Origin: RH-chloro-G1 sp003670575
Lineage (GTDB): Bacteria > Chloroflexota > Dehalococcoidia > UBA2979
Reading direction: 5' to 3'
Assembly (NCBI GenBank): GCA_947499615.1
Contig: CANMOP010000001.1
Coordinates: forward strand, 98,367-162,366
DNA length: 64,000 nt
In this document: one piece after another, positions 61,586 to 64,000 of the stretch
Numbering within the stretch: position 1 is the first letter of the stretch
Layout of the letters: each line of letters opens with the position of its first letter
Translations under genes and position numbers: made by a program
Notes under the pieces: generated by a model
What the model saw: the letters and a program-made list of their open reading frames with translations, nothing else
The model's database searches: none
What the model was told of the DNA's origin: nothing

Positions 61586-61882
61586 CTAAATCCCCTCGAA
61601 GACCTGGATTTGCTCACCGGGACGGAGCGTCACGATGGCCTTCTTCCAAGACACTTGCTGGCCTTGGGACTTCCCGAAGCGCTTTACCTTGCCACGCACG
61701 TGCATGGTGTTGACTTCCATGACGTGCACGTCGAACGCCTTCTGCACCGCCTCAGCGATCTGCAGTTTGTTGGCGCCCATTGCCACTTCAAACACGAACT
61801 TGCTCTGCGCGGAGAGCATGGTGCTCTTCTCCGTCACCAACGGGCGGCGCAGAACCTCGTACGGGTGAATCGCCTTTGCCAT
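61586..61882 (-). CDS. rplW: Ribosomal protein L23
   Basis: 98 residues. HPYEVLRRPLVTEKSTML near 6-23, FEVAMGANKLQIAEAVQKAFDVHV near 30-53 are typical. Tunnel-exit docking site for trigger factor and SRP. Three bases after rplD. Confidence 0.98.
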   Translation of the reverse strand: MAKAIHPYEVLRRPLVTEKSTMLSAQSKFVFEVAMGANKLQIAEAVQKAFDVHVMEVNTMHVRGKVKRFGKSQGQQVSWKKAIVTLRPGEQIQVFEGI

Positions 61883-61884
61883 CG

Positions 61885-62565
61885 TTACGCCTCCACCACA
61901 CCGGTAGCCGGCGTCACGGGTGCTCGTCGGTCAGTCGCACGCTCGCCGCCCCACAGCGCCTCGATGCGCCGGACTGCATCCACCGTCAGGAGCACAGTGT
62001 GGTGGGAGAGTAGGTCACCCACGCTCAAGGTGTCCGCTGGCCGCACCAGCGCACCATCGACGTTGCGCGCCGACAGGTGCGCGATGCGATCCGTGCCGCC
62101 GGTGACGATCAATGCCGACTTCTCGAGACCCAGGTTCTTCAGCAGTCCGACGACCGCCTTCGTCGACGGCTCGGCGATGCCGAGGTCATCAACGACCAGC
62201 AGCCGCTGCTCCGCCGTCCGCGAGGACAGCACCGAGCGCAGCGCCAATCGACGCATCATCTTCGGCAGCCGCTGCACAAAGGAGCGAGGGGTCGGCCCGA
62301 AGACCACACCACCACCGCGACGCAATGGCGACCGGATAGAGCCCTGGCGGGAAGTGCCAAGGCCCTTCTGACGGCGAGTCTTACGCGTGGATCCGCGCAC
62401 TTCCCCACGAGTCTTGGTGTTCGCGGATCCGGCGCGGCGTGCGGCAAGCTGCGCGAGCAGCGCCTGGTGCACCACGGCCTGGTTCGGCTCGATGCCGAAC
62501 ACCGCGTCATCCACATCGATCGATGCCGCAGCGGCACCCGCAGCGGTACGTACGTCTAGCTTCAC
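61885..62565 (-). CDS. rplD: Ribosomal protein L4
   Basis: 226 residues. TKTRGEVRGSTRKTRRQKGLGTSRQGSIRSPLRRGGGVVFGPTPRSF near 50-96 is the tunnel-constriction loop; LLSHHTVLLTVDAVRRIEALWG near the end is conserved. It overlaps rplC by four bases. Confidence 0.98.
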   Translation of the reverse strand: MKLDVRTAAGAAAASIDVDDAVFGIEPNQAVVHQALLAQLAARRAGSANTKTRGEVRGSTRKTRRQKGLGTSRQGSIRSPLRRGGGVVFGPTPRSFVQRLPKMMRRLALRSVLSSRTAEQRLLVVDDLGIAEPSTKAVVGLLKNLGLEKSALIVTGGTDRIAHLSARNVDGALVRPADTLSVGDLLSHHTVLLTVDAVRRIEALWGGERATDRRAPVTPATGVVEA

Positions 62566-63392
62566 GTCCGTGCCTCGCCTTCCGGGGCCGCACCAGCACC
62601 ATCGCCGGCGGAGTCGGCGTCATCCGACGCGACATCCTCGACGACGGCAGTCTCGTCGACCGTCTCCTCCTCGGAGCCATCGACGGCGACAGGCAGCAAT
62701 TCCTCGTCATCCTCGTCCGCGACGAACGTCGGCAGGACGGGCGGAGCGAAGTTCTTCAACGCAGGGCGGCGGCCACGGGTGACGCTCACCACGCGGGTCG
62801 CGGCACCGGGCACGGAGCCCTCCACAAACAGCAGGTTGCGGGCCGGGTCCGTGAGCACCACCAGAACGTTCATCACCGTGGCAGTGCGCTGGCCCATGTG
62901 GCCGGACATCTTCTGACCCTTCCACACCTTGCCAGGCGTGGTGCCAGAGCCGATGGAGCCGTTCGCGCGGTGACGGTCAGACTGGCCGTGGGTCTTCGGC
63001 CCACCTCGGAAGTGCCAGCGCTTCACGCCACCGGCCCAACCCTTGCCCTTGGAGACGCCACACACATCGACGTACTCACCGGGGGTGAATGCGTCCACAG
63101 TGATCGTCTGGCCGCGCTGGACGGTTTCGCCAGCCGGGATCGGGAACTCCTGGAGCACGGTCAGTGCATCCTCGACGCCCGCAGCGCGGAGGTGACCGCG
63201 CTCCGGCCGGTTCACCCGCTTGCGAATACCGGTGTACCCCAGTTGCACGGCCTCATACCCGTCACGCTCGGTGGTACGCACCTGCGTGACCCGGTTCGGG
63301 CCGAGCTCGATTACTGTGACTGCGCGTGCTCGGCCGACGCCGTCATAGACGCGCATCATGCCTACCTTGCGCCCGATCATCCCGCTGACCAT
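62562..63392 (-). CDS. rplC: Ribosomal protein L3 with acidic C-terminal tail
   Basis: 276 residues, about 65 more than usual. The core has MIGRKVGMMRVYD at the start and GWAGGVKRWHFRGGPKTHGQSDRHRANGSIG near 119-149, and ends at GRRPALKNFAPP near 218. The rest is a Glu/Asp/Ala-rich tail (about 225-276) with no counterpart in typical L3. The protein binds near the peptidyl-transferase centre. Overlaps rplD. Confidence 0.97.
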   Translation of the reverse strand: MVSGMIGRKVGMMRVYDGVGRARAVTVIELGPNRVTQVRTTERDGYEAVQLGYTGIRKRVNRPERGHLRAAGVEDALTVLQEFPIPAGETVQRGQTITVDAFTPGEYVDVCGVSKGKGWAGGVKRWHFRGGPKTHGQSDRHRANGSIGSGTTPGKVWKGQKMSGHMGQRTATVMNVLVVLTDPARNLLFVEGSVPGAATRVVSVTRGRRPALKNFAPPVLPTFVADEDDEELLPVAVDGSEEETVDETAVVEDVASDDADSAGDGAGAAPEGEART

Positions 63393-63506
63393 CGTGGTCC
63401 CCAGTTCCGTCTGCTCAGTTCGTCACGGCGTTCTGCCCATGCAGTCCGCCCGTGCGATACACCGTCGCGCCCGTTGCCAGGCAGCGCGCGGCCCGATTGC
63501 CTTGCC

Positions 63507-63815
63507 CTACAGCTTGATCTCGATATCCACACCGGACGGCAGCTGCAGCCGCATCAGTGTGTCCACAGTCCGCGAGGTCGGCTCGAAGATGTCGATCAGA
63601 CGCTTGTGCGTCCGCGTCTCGAACTGATCCCGCGAGTCCTTGTCGATGAACGGAGACCGGATCACGGTGTACTTCCGGATGCGCGTCGGCAGCGGCACTG
63701 GGCCGGCCACAGCAGCACCGGTACGCTCCGCTGCCTCCACGATCTGCTGTGCAGAACGGTCGAGCACGCGATGGTCGTACGCCTTGAGCCGGATCCGAAT
63801 GCGTTGCCGTGCCAC
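63507..63815 (-). CDS. rpsJ: Ribosomal protein S10
   Basis: 102 residues. RIRIRLKAYDHRVLDRSAQQIVEAAERTGA near 5-34 and the loop PLPTRIRKYTVIRSPFIDKDSRDQFE near 41-66 are standard. Also the NusE antitermination factor. 78 bases after tuf; the 114-base gap before rplC holds no gene. Confidence 0.98.
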   Translation of the reverse strand: MARQRIRIRLKAYDHRVLDRSAQQIVEAAERTGAAVAGPVPLPTRIRKYTVIRSPFIDKDSRDQFETRTHKRLIDIFEPTSRTVDTLMRLQLPSGVDIEIKL

Positions 63816-63893
63816 GATCCGCCTGCTTCCCTGTTCCCGAACCTGATCCGTCGAGCAGCTTTGCGCGCCGCTTACTCTGTCTGCTGTTACGCC

Positions 63894-64000
63894 CTACTCG
63901 GTGATCTTGGTGACCACTCCTGCGCCCACGGTGCGGCCGCCTTCGCGAATCGCGAAGCGCAGACCCTCTTCCACCGCGACCGGTGTAATCAACTCAATGC
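63894..64000 (-). CDS. tuf: Elongation factor Tu, C-terminal fragment (cut by window edge)
   Basis: The last ~35 residues of EF-Tu: ELITPVAVEEGLRFAIREGG, then RTVGAGVVTKITE and TAG at 63896-63894. The gene continues beyond the right edge. EF-Tu delivers aminoacyl-tRNA; tuf before rpsJ is the standard str-S10 order. Confidence 0.95.
   Translation of the reverse strand, partial: IELITPVAVEEGLRFAIREGGRTVGAGVVTKITE

Overview
This is a GC-rich (about 64% by eye), densely coded chromosomal window with no phage, plasmid or CRISPR signal. The gene set fits a flagellated member of the Chloroflexota (Thermomicrobia or Dehalococcoidia/Tepidiforma-like). The clues are a LexA box of the GAAC-N4-GTTC type, a zinc-type S14, an archaeal-style phosphoglucose/phosphomannose isomerase, and a long S10-spc-alpha ribosomal cluster. 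The phylum call is an inference from gene content, not from a tree.

Layout. 1-7610: DNA polymerase III delta (holA), lexA, a PIG-L deacetylase and a Nudix hydrolase, an ATC-hydrolase-like protein, a helical Ala-rich protein, a CNNM/CorC membrane protein and a short CysRS/MshC-like ligase. 7760-10690: a fumarylacetoacetase-fold enzyme translationally coupled to a tandem nitrilase whose second domain has lost its triad, then a small Cys-rich protein. 10726-20972: a motility region with fliD, a FlaG-like gene, two paralogous flagellins, a PDZ-like lipoprotein, tRNA-His, a lytic transglycosylase fused to a dead M23 domain, a flavin reductase and mgtE. Both flagellin leaders carry the same CGGCAUGGAUGCCG hairpin with GGA in its loop, a strong CsrA-site candidate. 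21085-23733: a CBS protein, a Rossmann protein and an SDR epimerase.

23734-29550 is an insertion-sequence graveyard: decayed IS3 orfA and orfB pieces, a frameshifted IS5-type transposase and a poly-G tract. It also holds two cargo loci, a CPBP-family membrane protein with altered catalytic motifs and an intact transaldolase. 29549-35223: a GT-C-like membrane protein, trxB, trxA, a copper-type csoR with a textbook promoter/operator, plsX and a methyltransferase.

35363-45978, all on the plus strand: a PEP-utilising swivel-domain protein without an ATP-grasp domain, then two pathway clusters. apt-mtnP-GNAT-ahcY-metK makes S-adenosylmethionine and recycles both by-products (MTA to adenine to AMP; SAH to homocysteine). 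An NDP-sugar transferase, phosphomannomutase and PGI/PMI trio could convert fructose-6-phosphate to a nucleotide sugar, probably GDP-mannose.

46109-64000, all on the minus strand: the ribosomal protein supercluster. In transcription order it runs tuf (partial), rpsJ, rplC, rplD, rplW, rplB, rpsS, rplV, rpsC, rplP, rpmC, rpsQ, rplN, rplX, rplE, rpsN, rpsH, rplF, rplR, rpsE, rpmD, rplO, secY, adk, map, infA, rpmJ, rpsM, rpsK, rpsD, rpoA, rplQ, truA, rplM, rpsI, and ends at a strong terminator.
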